Source: Anaerolineales bacterium | GTDB lineage: Bacteria; Chloroflexota; Anaerolineae; Anaerolineales; Villigracilaceae | DNA: 64,000 bases | Assembly (NCBI GenBank): GCA_019187665.1 | Contig: JABARH010000021.1 | Coordinates: 1-64,000, forward strand | Reading direction: 5' to 3' | Shown here: piece after piece, positions 26,190 to 34,452 of the stretch | Layout of the letters: every line of letters starts with the position of its first letter | Position numbering within the stretch: position 1 is the first letter of the stretch | The notes under the pieces: generated by a model | Told to the model about the DNA's origin: nothing | The model's database searches: none | Seen by the model: only the letters and a program-made list of their open reading frames with translations | Translations under genes and position numbers: made by a program

Positions 26190-27455
26190 ATGAGCGCCAG
26201 CGCCCATACGATCTTGAACGAGGCTCGCCGGTCGTTGGAAGAGAGTGGAATCAGTGAGAACGAACGCAGGGAACTCATCTCCCTGCTCGACATCCTCCTC
26301 GCATCAGTGAAACAGGCCACAGAATCCGACGACGATAGCGGGACGGATGAACGCGCGCCTGCCGCCTCTACGGACTTCAATCTGGCCCTCCTATCCCGCC
26401 TTAAACAACAGTCTGCCGAACTGGAGACCCTGCGCAGCCTGAGCGCCAACCTCACCTCCAGTCTCGATATGGCGACCGTGCTTGAGGCGCTGGCGCGTGA
26501 ATCCATGCGCCTGCTGGACAATGCCCTCGCCGTGCATATCTTCCTCTACCGTAACGGAAGCCTCGAATTTGGCGCGGGGTTGCAAGCCGATGGAAATACT
26601 GAACTCATTGCCATGCCGCGCAAGGACGGCCTCACCTATACGGTGGCGCGGGAAGGCAAAGCCATCGTAGTGAAAAACATGCGCGCCGACCCGCTCTTTC
26701 AAACCGCGCCGCGTGAATGGGAAGGCTCCATCATCAGCATCCCGCTCAAGACGAACGGACAAGTGGTGGGCGTGATGAACCTTTCGCGCATCACCACCGG
26801 TGGATTCACCGAATCGGAAAAACGCCTGCTCGACCTGCTGGCTGACCAGGCCGCCGTGGCCATTTCCAACGCGGCCTTGCATCAAATCGTCAGCCATAAA
26901 GCCTACAGCGACACCGTGACCGGCCTGCCCAATCGCCGCGCGCTGGATGAGCGGCTCAACCTCGAAATTATTAATGCGCGCCGCACGGAGAAACCCTTCG
27001 GCCTGGTCATGATGGACCTCGACGGCTTTAAACAGGTTAACGACACCCACGGCCACATCATCGGCGACCAGGTGCTGCGCGTCTTTTTCAACTATATGGG
27101 GCAGGGGCTGCGCTCCAGCGATTTCCTGGCCCGCTACGGCGGAGACGAACTGACCCTGATCATGAGCAACACCAACCTGCCCTCGGCCCTGCTCGTCACA
27201 GATAAGATCACCGAAAAAGTGAAGCGCTTCTTTTTCACCGCGCCGGATGGGAGCCAGATCCGTCTCGGCATTTCGGGCGGTGTGGCCATCCATCCTGTGC
27301 ACGGGCGTTCCGCGCCCGACCTGTTGCGCGCCGCCGATGAAGCCCTCTACCGCGCCAAACGTCACCAACGCGGCGCCTTTATGGTTGCGCGCGCCGGGAC
27401 CGGTCCGCTCGCGCTGGAAGATTCGCCCACGATGCCGATCCAACCAAAATCGTGA
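26190..27455 (+). CDS. Diguanylate cyclase with GAF sensor domain
   Basis: 421 aa. A helical N-terminus (about 1-85) leads into a GAF domain (about 95-235), then a GGDEF domain with the active-site GGDEL near residue 316 and the RSSD product-inhibition site five residues before it. DLDGFKQVNDTHGH, the substrate and metal motif, is intact, so the cyclase should make c-di-GMP and be feedback-inhibited. There is no Shine-Dalgarno; TACAAA lies six bases before the ATG. Confidence 0.93.
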   Translation: MSASAHTILNEARRSLEESGISENERRELISLLDILLASVKQATESDDDSGTDERAPAASTDFNLALLSRLKQQSAELETLRSLSANLTSSLDMATVLEALARESMRLLDNALAVHIFLYRNGSLEFGAGLQADGNTELIAMPRKDGLTYTVAREGKAIVVKNMRADPLFQTAPREWEGSIISIPLKTNGQVVGVMNLSRITTGGFTESEKRLLDLLADQAAVAISNAALHQIVSHKAYSDTVTGLPNRRALDERLNLEIINARRTEKPFGLVMMDLDGFKQVNDTHGHIIGDQVLRVFFNYMGQGLRSSDFLARYGGDELTLIMSNTNLPSALLVTDKITEKVKRFFFTAPDGSQIRLGISGGVAIHPVHGRSAPDLLRAADEALYRAKRHQRGAFMVARAGTGPLALEDSPTMPIQPKS

Positions 27456-27523
27456 AGCGCGCAAGAACTTAGGCGCGAAGCGGGGTTATATCACTCAGCA
27501 GAAACAACACCCAAGGAGTCATC

Positions 27524-28450
27524 ATGCCCCGCAAAGTCAAACTGATTCTCAACCCCATGGCCGACATGGGACGCGCCTGGAGGGCCGCCAACGATCTGCG
27601 CCCAATCGTGCAGGAATTTCAGGGCGAAATTTCGTGGAGCGGAACCGTCTACCCGACCCATGCCATTGAGTTGGCCCAGCAGGCCGCGCAGGAAGGATAC
27701 GATCTCGTCATCGCGCTCGGCGGCGATGGGACAGCGCACGAGGTGGTCAACGGGCTGATGCAAGTCGCCACGGAGAAACGTCCCGCGCTGGGAATCGTTC
27801 CCATTGGATCAGGCAATGATTTTGCCCACGCGCTGGGCGTCCCTCAAAAACCCAGCCACGCCCTCGTGCATGCGCTTAAAGCGGAAACGGTCACAGCCAT
27901 TGATATCGGACTGCTCACAGACGAACAGAGCGGCCGCAGGGAATATTTCGATAACACGATCGGTGCGGGCTTCGACGCGGTGGTCACCATTCGCTCGCAT
28001 AAACTTCCCATCGTCAAGGGCTTCCTGATGTATCTCACCGCTGTCATTCAAACCATCCTGCTCAATCACAACCCGGCAAAAATAAAATTCCAGACCGAAA
28101 GCGAAGCGTGGGAGGACAGCGTGTTAATGACCACCGTCTGCAACGGCGGACGCGAGGGCGGCGGTTTCCTTATTTCACCCGACTCGAAAATAGATGATGG
28201 CGTATTCCAATTCCTTAACGTCCGAAACATTTCGCGCGGGATGATGTTCCGCCTCGTGCCGGAATTCATGAAAGGCACCCACCTGAGATTTCGACACGTT
28301 CAGCTCGGCTCCTTTAAAAAACTTCGCATGCAATCCGACCGACCGCTCTATATTCATGCCGACGGCGAAGTGTTCACCTCCTTCGACGCGGATGTAAGAA
28401 ATATTTCATTGGAGGTATTGGCGGGCGCGTTGAAAGTCGTTCGCGGTTAA
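27524..28450 (+). CDS. Diacylglycerol/lipid kinase family protein (YegS-like)
   Basis: 308 aa from ATG 27524 (AAGGAG upstream). The nucleotide motif GGDGTAHEVVNGLM (about residues 66-79) and GIVPIGSGNDFAHALGV match the DAGK catalytic domain; the C-terminal half shows NTIGAGFDAVVTI and YIHADGEVF, usual for BmrU/YegS proteins. It would phosphorylate diacylglycerol or a related lipid at the membrane. An octamer array begins 25 bp after its stop. Confidence 0.92.
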   Translation: MPRKVKLILNPMADMGRAWRAANDLRPIVQEFQGEISWSGTVYPTHAIELAQQAAQEGYDLVIALGGDGTAHEVVNGLMQVATEKRPALGIVPIGSGNDFAHALGVPQKPSHALVHALKAETVTAIDIGLLTDEQSGRREYFDNTIGAGFDAVVTIRSHKLPIVKGFLMYLTAVIQTILLNHNPAKIKFQTESEAWEDSVLMTTVCNGGREGGGFLISPDSKIDDGVFQFLNVRNISRGMMFRLVPEFMKGTHLRFRHVQLGSFKKLRMQSDRPLYIHADGEVFTSFDADVRNISLEVLAGALKVVRG

Positions 28451-28474
28451 CGCAGGCATGTACACAGGTTGACG

Positions 28475-28676
28475 TGTCCACGTGTCCACGTGTCTACGTG
28501 TCTACGTGTGTACATGTCTACGTGTCTACGTGTGTACATGTCTACGTGTGTACATGTCTACGTGTCTACGTGTGTACATGTCTACCTGTCCACGTGTCTA
28601 CGTGTCTACGTGTGTACATGTCTACCTGTCCACGTGTGTACGTGTCTACCTGTCCACGTATCTACGTGTATACTAC
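28475..28676 (+). repeat. Octamer tandem array, about 25 units
   Basis: A strict 8-bp period of units such as TGTCTACG, TGTGTACA and TGTCCACG. Because three units make 24 bp, the array is open in several frames and yields spurious VSTCVHVY-type peptides. Its last bases merge into TATACT (28669-28674), a -10-like hexamer six bases before the next ATG. Confidence 0.93.
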
Positions 28677-28680
28677 CCCC

Positions 28681-30339
28681 ATGCCCGACCTGCTCGTTTC
28701 GCTGTATCCGTATGACCTTGGACACCTGCGCATCATCGCAGAATGTTGGGGAATCGAACTCAACGCGCGCGCGCGCGACGCGGCTGCCAATGAACTTGCC
28801 GCGTCCCTCCTCGACCCGCAACGGGTCCGCGAAACCATAGAGGTTCTCCCGCGCGCCGCGCGCCCCGCGTTGGACGCGCTGCTTGCCGCTCGCGGACGAA
28901 TCGCGTGGGCCGAATTTTCGCGCCGCTTCGGAAACATCCGCGAGATGGGCGCCGCCAAGCGCGACCGCGAACAACCGCACCGTAAACCCGTCTCTGCGGC
29001 GGAGATTCTTTTTTATCGCGGCCTATTGGCAAAAGCATTTTTTGATACCGCCAAAGGCTCGCAGGAATTCGCGTATATTCCAGGCGATCTTTTAAAGATC
29101 ATTACCCGCGAAGAGCGCCAGGAAAATGTCGAGGAGGTTCTGGGCCGCCCCGCGACACCCGCGGAAAAAGCGTTCGAGATTCCCGCCAGCGACAGAATCC
29201 TCGACGACGCGACCACCTTGCTCGCCGGGCTGCGTGTGGGGAACGCCAATTGGCCGCGAAGCCTCTCTGAAGAGGCGCAACTTGAGTCACGCCTGCTTCA
29301 CCTCCTGCACGCCGCAAAACTGCTCAAAAAAAATAACCTGCAACCCGAGGCGGTAAAACGCTTCCTCGAAGCCCCGCGCGCGGAGGCACTGTCCATCCTG
29401 GTTGAGGCGTGGAAAGCCTCCGATACGTTCGACGAGCTGCGCCTCCTGCCGGGCCTCCTCTGCGAAGGCGAATGGGAAAACAACCCGCGTTCGACACGGC
29501 AGACCCTGCTCAACTTCATTCAAGGCATCCCTGAAAATCAATGGTGGAGTTTCCCCGCCTTCCTGCGCGACCTCAAACTCAAGCGCCCCGACTTTCAGCG
29601 CCCAGCCGGGGATTACGACTCGTGGTTCATCAAGCGCGCCGCAGACGGTCAATACCTGCGCGGCTTCGCCTATTGGGACGCGGTGGAAGGCGCGCTGGCG
29701 CGCTTCCTCATTGAAATTCTGCACTCGCTCGGCCTCGTTGACATCGCTTCGCCGGGAGAAGACAAGGATTTCACGGCATTCCGCGTGAGGTCGGCGTTTT
29801 CATTCTTGTCTGCGGCGGAAAAAGGAAAGATCGCGATTGCATCAAATGGAAAAATTTCCGTCGCCCGCCTTGCTCCGCGCGCGGCGCGCTATCAGATCGC
29901 GCGTTTCTGTGAATGGGATAGCGGCGATCTCGATACACCGTTCGCCAGGGTTCGCGGCTACCCGACCGCCAGCGACGACTACATCTATCGCGTCAGCGCG
30001 CGTTCGCTCAAACACGCCAACCAGCAGGGGTTGAAAGCCTCGCAATTATTATCCCTGCTGGCAAAGCATACCAGCGGCAACGTCCCACCAACGCTGGTCA
30101 AGTCGCTGAACCGCTGGGAGGCAAACGGAAGCGAGGCGCGGGCGGAGAATCAAATTGTCCTGCGCGTGACCCGCCCCGAGGTCCTGGAGGAGTTGCGGAA
30201 ATCGAAAGCGGCGCGCTTTCTCGGCGAGGCGCTCGGCCCGACCGCAATCATCGTCAAAGCGGGCGCATTATCCAAAGTGGAGGCCGCGCTGGCCGAACTG
30301 GGACTCCTGCTCGAAGTGATCGAATCGCCTGGGTTATAA
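28681..30339 (+). CDS. Helicase-associated (XPB/Ssl2 N-terminal-like) domain protein, tentative
   Basis: 552 aa from ATG 28681; the frame is open further upstream only because of the octamer array. Mainly helical, with MPDLLVSLYPYDLGHLRIIAECWGI at the N-terminus, a long mid-section with several WH-like segments, and a C-terminal alpha/beta module. That module includes GATAIIVKAGALSKVEAALA-like sequence (about 515-545) and looks like the Helicase_C_3/XPB damage-recognition-like domain. No helicase motor motifs (no GKT, no DEAH) are present. It lacks a Shine-Dalgarno; the -10 TATACT at N6 suggests leaderless expression. Confidence 0.55.
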   Translation: MPDLLVSLYPYDLGHLRIIAECWGIELNARARDAAANELAASLLDPQRVRETIEVLPRAARPALDALLAARGRIAWAEFSRRFGNIREMGAAKRDREQPHRKPVSAAEILFYRGLLAKAFFDTAKGSQEFAYIPGDLLKIITREERQENVEEVLGRPATPAEKAFEIPASDRILDDATTLLAGLRVGNANWPRSLSEEAQLESRLLHLLHAAKLLKKNNLQPEAVKRFLEAPRAEALSILVEAWKASDTFDELRLLPGLLCEGEWENNPRSTRQTLLNFIQGIPENQWWSFPAFLRDLKLKRPDFQRPAGDYDSWFIKRAADGQYLRGFAYWDAVEGALARFLIEILHSLGLVDIASPGEDKDFTAFRVRSAFSFLSAAEKGKIAIASNGKISVARLAPRAARYQIARFCEWDSGDLDTPFARVRGYPTASDDYIYRVSARSLKHANQQGLKASQLLSLLAKHTSGNVPPTLVKSLNRWEANGSEARAENQIVLRVTRPEVLEELRKSKAARFLGEALGPTAIIVKAGALSKVEAALAELGLLLEVIESPGL

Positions 30340-30396
30340 TCCACGCGTAGAGATGGAATATTGCTGTACGTTTTCAAAAAAATCATTGGAGGCCCC

Positions 30397-30819
30397 ATGA
30401 CCCAACCCAAACCGCTCAACTGGACTCCCGCGCCCGGCGTCGGCTTGAATGTGATCCGCCGCGGCGACGGCGGCATGACCCTGACCTTCACCGATCTTTC
30501 CGAAGCGACCATCAAAGCCTGGCATGAGTTTGCATTGGAGCATCTGCTCGGCTCGGACCGCCGCACGCGCAACCTGTACGATCTGCGCGCGGTGAAAGAG
30601 ATCAACGAGAAAGCCATCCGCGCCGCGGTGGACGCGAACAGCGATCCCTCCGCGCGCAACATCCGCCTGGCGGTGGTCGTTGCGGATGAAAAGATCGCCA
30701 CTGCCATTCGCACCGTTGCCGCGCTGGCTCTGCCCGAAACCGCCGCCGCGATGAAAATTTTCACCGACATCAACGATGCCGAAGCCTGGCTGGCGCGTCC
30801 GCTGGATCAGATTCCGTAG
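30397..30819 (+). CDS. SpoIIAA/STAS-like small protein
   Basis: 140 aa from ATG 30397 (GGAGG upstream). The pattern of alternating beta strands and helices, with VVVADEKIATAIRTVAAL and the closing FTDINDAEAWL, matches the SpoIIAA-like (STAS fold) family. Function unknown; such proteins often sense or relay cell-envelope or stress signals. It is flanked downstream by an octamer array in the inverse orientation to the one before 28681. Confidence 0.55.
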   Translation: MTQPKPLNWTPAPGVGLNVIRRGDGGMTLTFTDLSEATIKAWHEFALEHLLGSDRRTRNLYDLRAVKEINEKAIRAAVDANSDPSARNIRLAVVVADEKIATAIRTVAALALPETAAAMKIFTDINDAEAWLARPLDQIP

Positions 30820-30822
30820 GGA

Positions 30823-30966
30823 GTACACAGGTAGACACGTAGACACGTAGACATGTACACACGTAGACACGTAGACACGTAGACACGTAGACATGTACAC
30901 ACGTACACACGTAGACATGTACACACGTAGACACGTACACACGTAGACATGTACACACGTAGACAC
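30823..30966 (-). repeat. Octamer tandem array, 18 units, inverse to 28475-28676
   Basis: Units of 8 bp (TAGACACG, TACACACG, TAGACATG). Read on the minus strand they become CGTGTCTA, CGTGTGTA and CATGTCTA, the same words as in the 28475 array. The array starts 3 bp after the stop of the SpoIIAA-like gene. Confidence 0.93.
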
Positions 30967-30985
30967 GTGGAGTTTGCAAACGCCT

Positions 30986-31094
30986 ACTGATCACTAATCA
31001 CTAATCACTGATCACTGATCACTAATCACTGATCACTGATCACTAATCACTAATCACTAATCACTAATCACTAATCACTGATCACTGATCACTA
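30986..31094 (+). repeat. Heptamer tandem array, about 15 units
   Basis: Strict 7-bp period alternating CTGATCA and CTAATCA, running to within 8 bp of the folP start codon. Confidence 0.93.
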
Positions 31095-31101
31095 CCCCCC
31101 C

Positions 31102-31986
31102 ATGCACCCGTTGACCATCTCCAACCATATTTTTGACTGGGGCTCGCGCACGTATGTGATGGGCATTCTCAACGTCACGCCCGATTCGTTTTCGGGCGAC
31201 GGTTTGCTGGCCATGATCGAGTCGAACGATCCGCTCGAACCGATGCGCGAACAGGCGCAGATGTTCCTCGCCTCCAAATGCGACATCTTCGACGTGGGTG
31301 GAGAATCCACGCGGCCCGGCTCCGCGCCGGTGGACTCCGAAACCGAAAAGAAGCGCGTCCTGCCGGTCATTGAAATGCTGGCGCGCGAATTTCCCGACGC
31401 GTTAATTTCAATTGACACGTACAAAGCCGAGGTCGCCGACGCCGCGCTGAACGCGGGCGCGAGAATCGTCAACGATGTGTGGGGCTTGCGCGCCGATCCA
31501 GATCTCGCGGCTGTTGTTGCAAAACACAATGCCCCGGTCATCCTGATGCACAACCGCAGTAACCCCGCCAGCGTGGAAGTGAAAGCGCAACTCGGCAACG
31601 CCTACACCGGCGCGGAATACGATAACCTGATCGAAGACGTAAAGCGCGAACTGATGGACTCGGCGACGATCGCCCGCCGCGCCGGAATTCCAGACGAACG
31701 CATCATCCTGGACCCGGGAATCGGGTTCGGCAAAACGGTCGCGCACAACCTCGAACTGATCCGCCGCCTCGACGAGATCCGCGCGCTGGGTTTTCCAGTC
31801 CTGCTCGGTCCCTCGCGCAAATCCTTCATCGGTTACACCCTCGACCTGCCCGCCTCCGAACGCGTCGAAGGCACCGCCGCGGCTGTCGCCATCGGCATCA
31901 CGCGCGGCGCGGACATTGTGCGCGTGCATGACGTTCACCCCATCAGCCGTGTGGTCAGGATGGCGGATGCGATTGTGCGGCGATGA
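31102..31986 (+). CDS. folP: Dihydropteroate synthase
   Basis: 294 aa. Pterin-binding TIM barrel: MGILNVTPDSFSGDG (near residue 20), DVGGESTRPGSAPV, ISIDTYKAEVADAALNAGARIVNDVWG and DPGIGFGKTVAHNLELIRRL. It condenses p-aminobenzoate with dihydropterin pyrophosphate in folate synthesis. No other folate gene is next to it. The heptamer array plus a run of seven C precedes its ATG, and I see no ribosome site or clear -10. Confidence 0.95.
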   Translation: MHPLTISNHIFDWGSRTYVMGILNVTPDSFSGDGLLAMIESNDPLEPMREQAQMFLASKCDIFDVGGESTRPGSAPVDSETEKKRVLPVIEMLAREFPDALISIDTYKAEVADAALNAGARIVNDVWGLRADPDLAAVVAKHNAPVILMHNRSNPASVEVKAQLGNAYTGAEYDNLIEDVKRELMDSATIARRAGIPDERIILDPGIGFGKTVAHNLELIRRLDEIRALGFPVLLGPSRKSFIGYTLDLPASERVEGTAAAVAIGITRGADIVRVHDVHPISRVVRMADAIVRR

Positions 31987-31988
31987 AG

Positions 31989-32052
31989 TACACACGTAAG
32001 CACGTAGACACGTACACACGTACACACGTACACACCTGAGCGGGTACACACA
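31989..32052 (-). repeat. Octamer tandem array, 8 units
   Basis: Units TACACACG, TAGACACG, TAAGCACG and TACACACC with an exact 8-bp period, beginning 3 bp after the folP stop. Confidence 0.85.
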
Positions 32053-32097
32053 TCGCCTGTTTACTTGTGTACGTATGTACGTGTGTATTCATATCCA

Positions 32098-33363
32098 ATG
32101 AACCGCGATAACGAACTCGTCCAGGAAGCCTGGATCAATCTAAAAGCCGGTGAGCAATCTCTGGCGCGGCGCTATGCCGAGCGCGCGCTCTTAATCGCGG
32201 ACGATATCGGCACAAAAACAAAAGCGTATTACATTCTCAGCCAGACCGCCGATACCCCGGACGAAAAACGCGATCACCTCGAAACCGTGCTGGCGTACGA
32301 TCCCACCTACGCCGAGGCGCGGCGCGAACTCGCCATTTTGGATGGCAAACTCAAACCCGAAGAGATTGTCAACGCAGACCGCCTCCCCGCCCAATCCAGC
32401 GGCGCGCAAAAAGCAAAGGCGGACCGCTTCACCTGTCCGCAATGCGGCGCGAGGCGGTTCTTCACCCCGGACGGAAAATCGCTGGTCTGTGAACATTGCG
32501 GCTACGGCGATTCGCTTTCCATCGAGGGCGCGGCGGACGAATCCGATTTTTTTGTCGCCATGGCAACCGCGAAGGGACATCGCAAAGCCGTCGCCACGCA
32601 GGTCTTCCACTGCAAGGGATGCGGCGCGGAATTTGTGCTCGCGCCCGGCGTGATCTCCTCCACCTGCGCCTATTGCGATTCGCCGCACGTGATTCGACTC
32701 GCCGAATCGCGCGAACTGCTCGAACCAGATGGCATCATTCCGCAGGCGCTCACGCTCAAGCAGGCAATTCAAAAATTGGCGGCATGGGTGGAAGGGCGCG
32801 CCATTCACCCCGAACGGAAAGTGGACCCGCCGCGCCCGGTCTATCTTCCCGTCTGGACGTTCGACCTCGGCGGCGGAATCAATATCAACGGTCAACGCGT
32901 TATCTTCGATGAGGGCAATTTAAGCGGCTGGAACCAGACCCGGCGTGTAACGAAAACCGAACCCGTCCACGAGCAATACCCGGTCTGGCTCAACGATTTG
33001 AGCGTGCCAGCCAGCAAAAAAAACACTTCGATCTTGAATCACCTGCTCCCCACCTTCGACCTTTCCGCGATCAAACCATACGATGCGCGTTATCTCGCTG
33101 ACTGGTGCGCCGAAATCTACGACATCAGCATGAGCGACGCCTCGCTCGAGGCGCGCGCGCAGGCGGTGCGTCAATATACCGACCGCATCCGGCGCGAGAT
33201 CATGGACATCCAAAACATGCGCCTGTCCTCCGCCGGGATGACCGTCGAATCGTTCAAACTGATTCTGCTCCCGGTCTGGATCACGGAGATTCATTACAAC
33301 GGCGAACTGCACACCATCCTCATCAATGGACAGAATGGGCGGATAGTGGAGGTAGACGGGTAG
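32098..33363 (+). CDS. Zinc-ribbon protein with N-terminal TPR-like region, unknown function
   Basis: 421 aa from ATG 32098; no Shine-Dalgarno. Residues 1-85 form TPR-like helices (AGEQSLARRYAERALLIADD, DPTYAEARRELAILDG). Two CxxC zinc ribbons follow: FTCPQCGARRF...VCEHCGYGD and FHCKGCGAEFVL...TCAYCDSPHV. After that comes a globular region of about 230 residues ending ILINGQNGRIVEVDG. I do not recognise the family beyond similarity to zinc-ribbon proteins annotated as TFIIB-like or primosomal N'-like. Octamer arrays lie on both sides, and the downstream one starts inside the last codons. Confidence 0.65.
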   Translation: MNRDNELVQEAWINLKAGEQSLARRYAERALLIADDIGTKTKAYYILSQTADTPDEKRDHLETVLAYDPTYAEARRELAILDGKLKPEEIVNADRLPAQSSGAQKAKADRFTCPQCGARRFFTPDGKSLVCEHCGYGDSLSIEGAADESDFFVAMATAKGHRKAVATQVFHCKGCGAEFVLAPGVISSTCAYCDSPHVIRLAESRELLEPDGIIPQALTLKQAIQKLAAWVEGRAIHPERKVDPPRPVYLPVWTFDLGGGININGQRVIFDEGNLSGWNQTRRVTKTEPVHEQYPVWLNDLSVPASKKNTSILNHLLPTFDLSAIKPYDARYLADWCAEIYDISMSDASLEARAQAVRQYTDRIRREIMDIQNMRLSSAGMTVESFKLILLPVWITEIHYNGELHTILINGQNGRIVEVDG

Positions 33364-33440
33364 ACGGGTACACACGTAGACACGTACACAGGTAGACACG
33401 TAGACAGGTAGACACGTACACAGGTAGATAAGCAGACACA
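33353..33440 (-). repeat. Octamer tandem array, 11 units, starting inside the preceding gene
   Basis: Units TAGACGGG, TACACACG, TAGACACG and TACACAGG. The first unit overlaps the last three codons and stop of the zinc-ribbon gene. Confidence 0.88.
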
Positions 33441-33463
33441 TAACTTGTATCGTGTATCTCGTG

Positions 33464-33526
33464 ACCTGACACCTGACACCTGACACCCAACACCTGACAC
33501 CCAACACCTGACACCTGACACTCAAC
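33464..33526 (+). repeat. Heptamer tandem array, 9 units
   Basis: Units ACCTGAC, ACCCAAC and ACTCAAC. Each ACCTGAC junction contains CTGACA, one mismatch from a -35 box. Confidence 0.92.
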
Positions 33527-33544
33527 ACCTTCCCCCGTTATAAT
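33515..33544 (+). promoter_or_regulatory. Promoter of the DNA methyltransferase, partly built from a heptamer array
   Basis: CTGACA (33515-33520, from the array), an 18-bp spacer and a perfect TATAAT (33539-33544) lie six bases before the ATG at 33551. The transcript would begin at or next to the start codon. Confidence 0.65.
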
Positions 33545-33550
33545 CCTCGC

Positions 33551-34360
33551 ATGCCGAAGAACAAACTCAACGACCTCGATCCGAAGGCATGGTTGAAGTT
33601 TCAAAAATCGTGGTTCATCCACAACCCTCCGCCGCGCAAAAAGGGGACGCTCGTCCACCCGGCCAAATTCCCGGAGACGATGGCGCAGGAGTTCATCGAG
33701 TTCTTCACCAAGCAGGGACAGTTCGTCCTTGACCCGATGTGCGGCACCGGCTCGACTCTCGTCGCGGCCTTGCGCGCGGGGAGAAATTCATACGGCATCG
33801 AACTCAATCGCAAATATGCTGAAATCGCAAAGACAATTATCGCCGAAGAACGCGCCACCCTGGGCGAGGCAATCGTAAATCTAAAATCTGAAATCGTAAA
33901 CGCCGACGCATCCCGCGCCCTCGACCTTCGACTTCCGACCTTCGACTATGTGCTAACCTCCCCTCCCTACTGGGACATGCTCCGCGCGCGCGGCGCCAAG
34001 ACCCAGCAGAAACGCCGCGAGTCCAGCGACCTCGACGTGTTCTATTCCGACGATCCCAACGATCTCGGCAACGTGGACGATTACGAATCCTTCCTCGCCA
34101 AACTCATTGCAATCTATGCCGGCTTGAAACCGTTACTGCGCGAGAAAGCTTATCTGACCATCATCGTCAAGAACGTGAAGAAGGGCGGCAAAATTTATCC
34201 CCTCGCCTGGGACATCGGCCGCGAACTTGGCAAGACATACACCCTCAAGGATGAAAAAGTTTGGATGCAGGACAACCAATCCATCGCCCCGTTCGGACTC
34301 GGGTCCGCATGGGTGAGTAATACCTTCCATCACTATTGTTTGCAATTCAGGAATGACTGA
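33551..34360 (+). CDS. DNA methyltransferase (N4-cytosine/N6-adenine, permuted motif order)
   Basis: 269 aa. SAM motif I LDPMCGTGSTLVAAL (residues 60-74) precedes motif IV LTSPPYW (135-141). This order is permuted relative to beta-class enzymes, and the SPPYW form is usual for N4-cytosine methylases. GIELNRKYAEIA is the acidic motif II. There is no obvious separate target-recognition domain. Leaderless-type promoter upstream. The segment between motifs I and IV is encoded partly by two heptamer arrays. A putative nuclease gene follows at 92 bp, so the pair may be a restriction-modification system. Confidence 0.9.
   Translation: MPKNKLNDLDPKAWLKFQKSWFIHNPPPRKKGTLVHPAKFPETMAQEFIEFFTKQGQFVLDPMCGTGSTLVAALRAGRNSYGIELNRKYAEIAKTIIAEERATLGEAIVNLKSEIVNADASRALDLRLPTFDYVLTSPPYWDMLRARGAKTQQKRRESSDLDVFYSDDPNDLGNVDDYESFLAKLIAIYAGLKPLLREKAYLTIIVKNVKKGGKIYPLAWDIGRELGKTYTLKDEKVWMQDNQSIAPFGLGSAWVSNTFHHYCLQFRND
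33871..33949 (+). repeat. Two heptamer arrays inside the methyltransferase coding sequence
   Basis: 33871-33898: AATCGTA, AATCTAA, AATCTGA, AATCGTA. 33922-33949: CGACCTT, CGACTTC, CGACCTT, CGACTAT. Both keep an exact 7-bp period. They encode variable-looking peptides (IVNLKSEIV and LRLPTFDY) between catalytic motifs I and IV. Confidence 0.8.
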
Positions 34361-34413
34361 TGCGCAACAACCGGTCCTGAAACATAAATACAAATCGCCA
34401 TTGATCAATCGCC

Positions 34414-34448
34414 CCTCACTTATCACTCCTCACTTATCACTCCTCACT
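34414..34448 (+). repeat. Heptamer tandem array, 5 units
   Basis: CCTCACT and TATCACT alternate with a 7-bp period and end 4 bp before the GTG start of the putative nuclease. Confidence 0.85.
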
Positions 34449-34452
34449 CACC

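Noticed and set aside
28474..28680. Open reading frames with VSTCVHVY-type cysteine-rich repeats over the octamer arrays (also 30823-30994 and 33294-33528)
   Set aside because: The frames are open only because an 8-bp unit repeats every 24 bp without stop codons; all three frames are similarly open and no start signal is present.
30823..31094. Possible CRISPR array
   Set aside because: The units are 7 or 8 bp and contiguous, with no spacers, no 24-40 bp repeats and no cas genes nearby.
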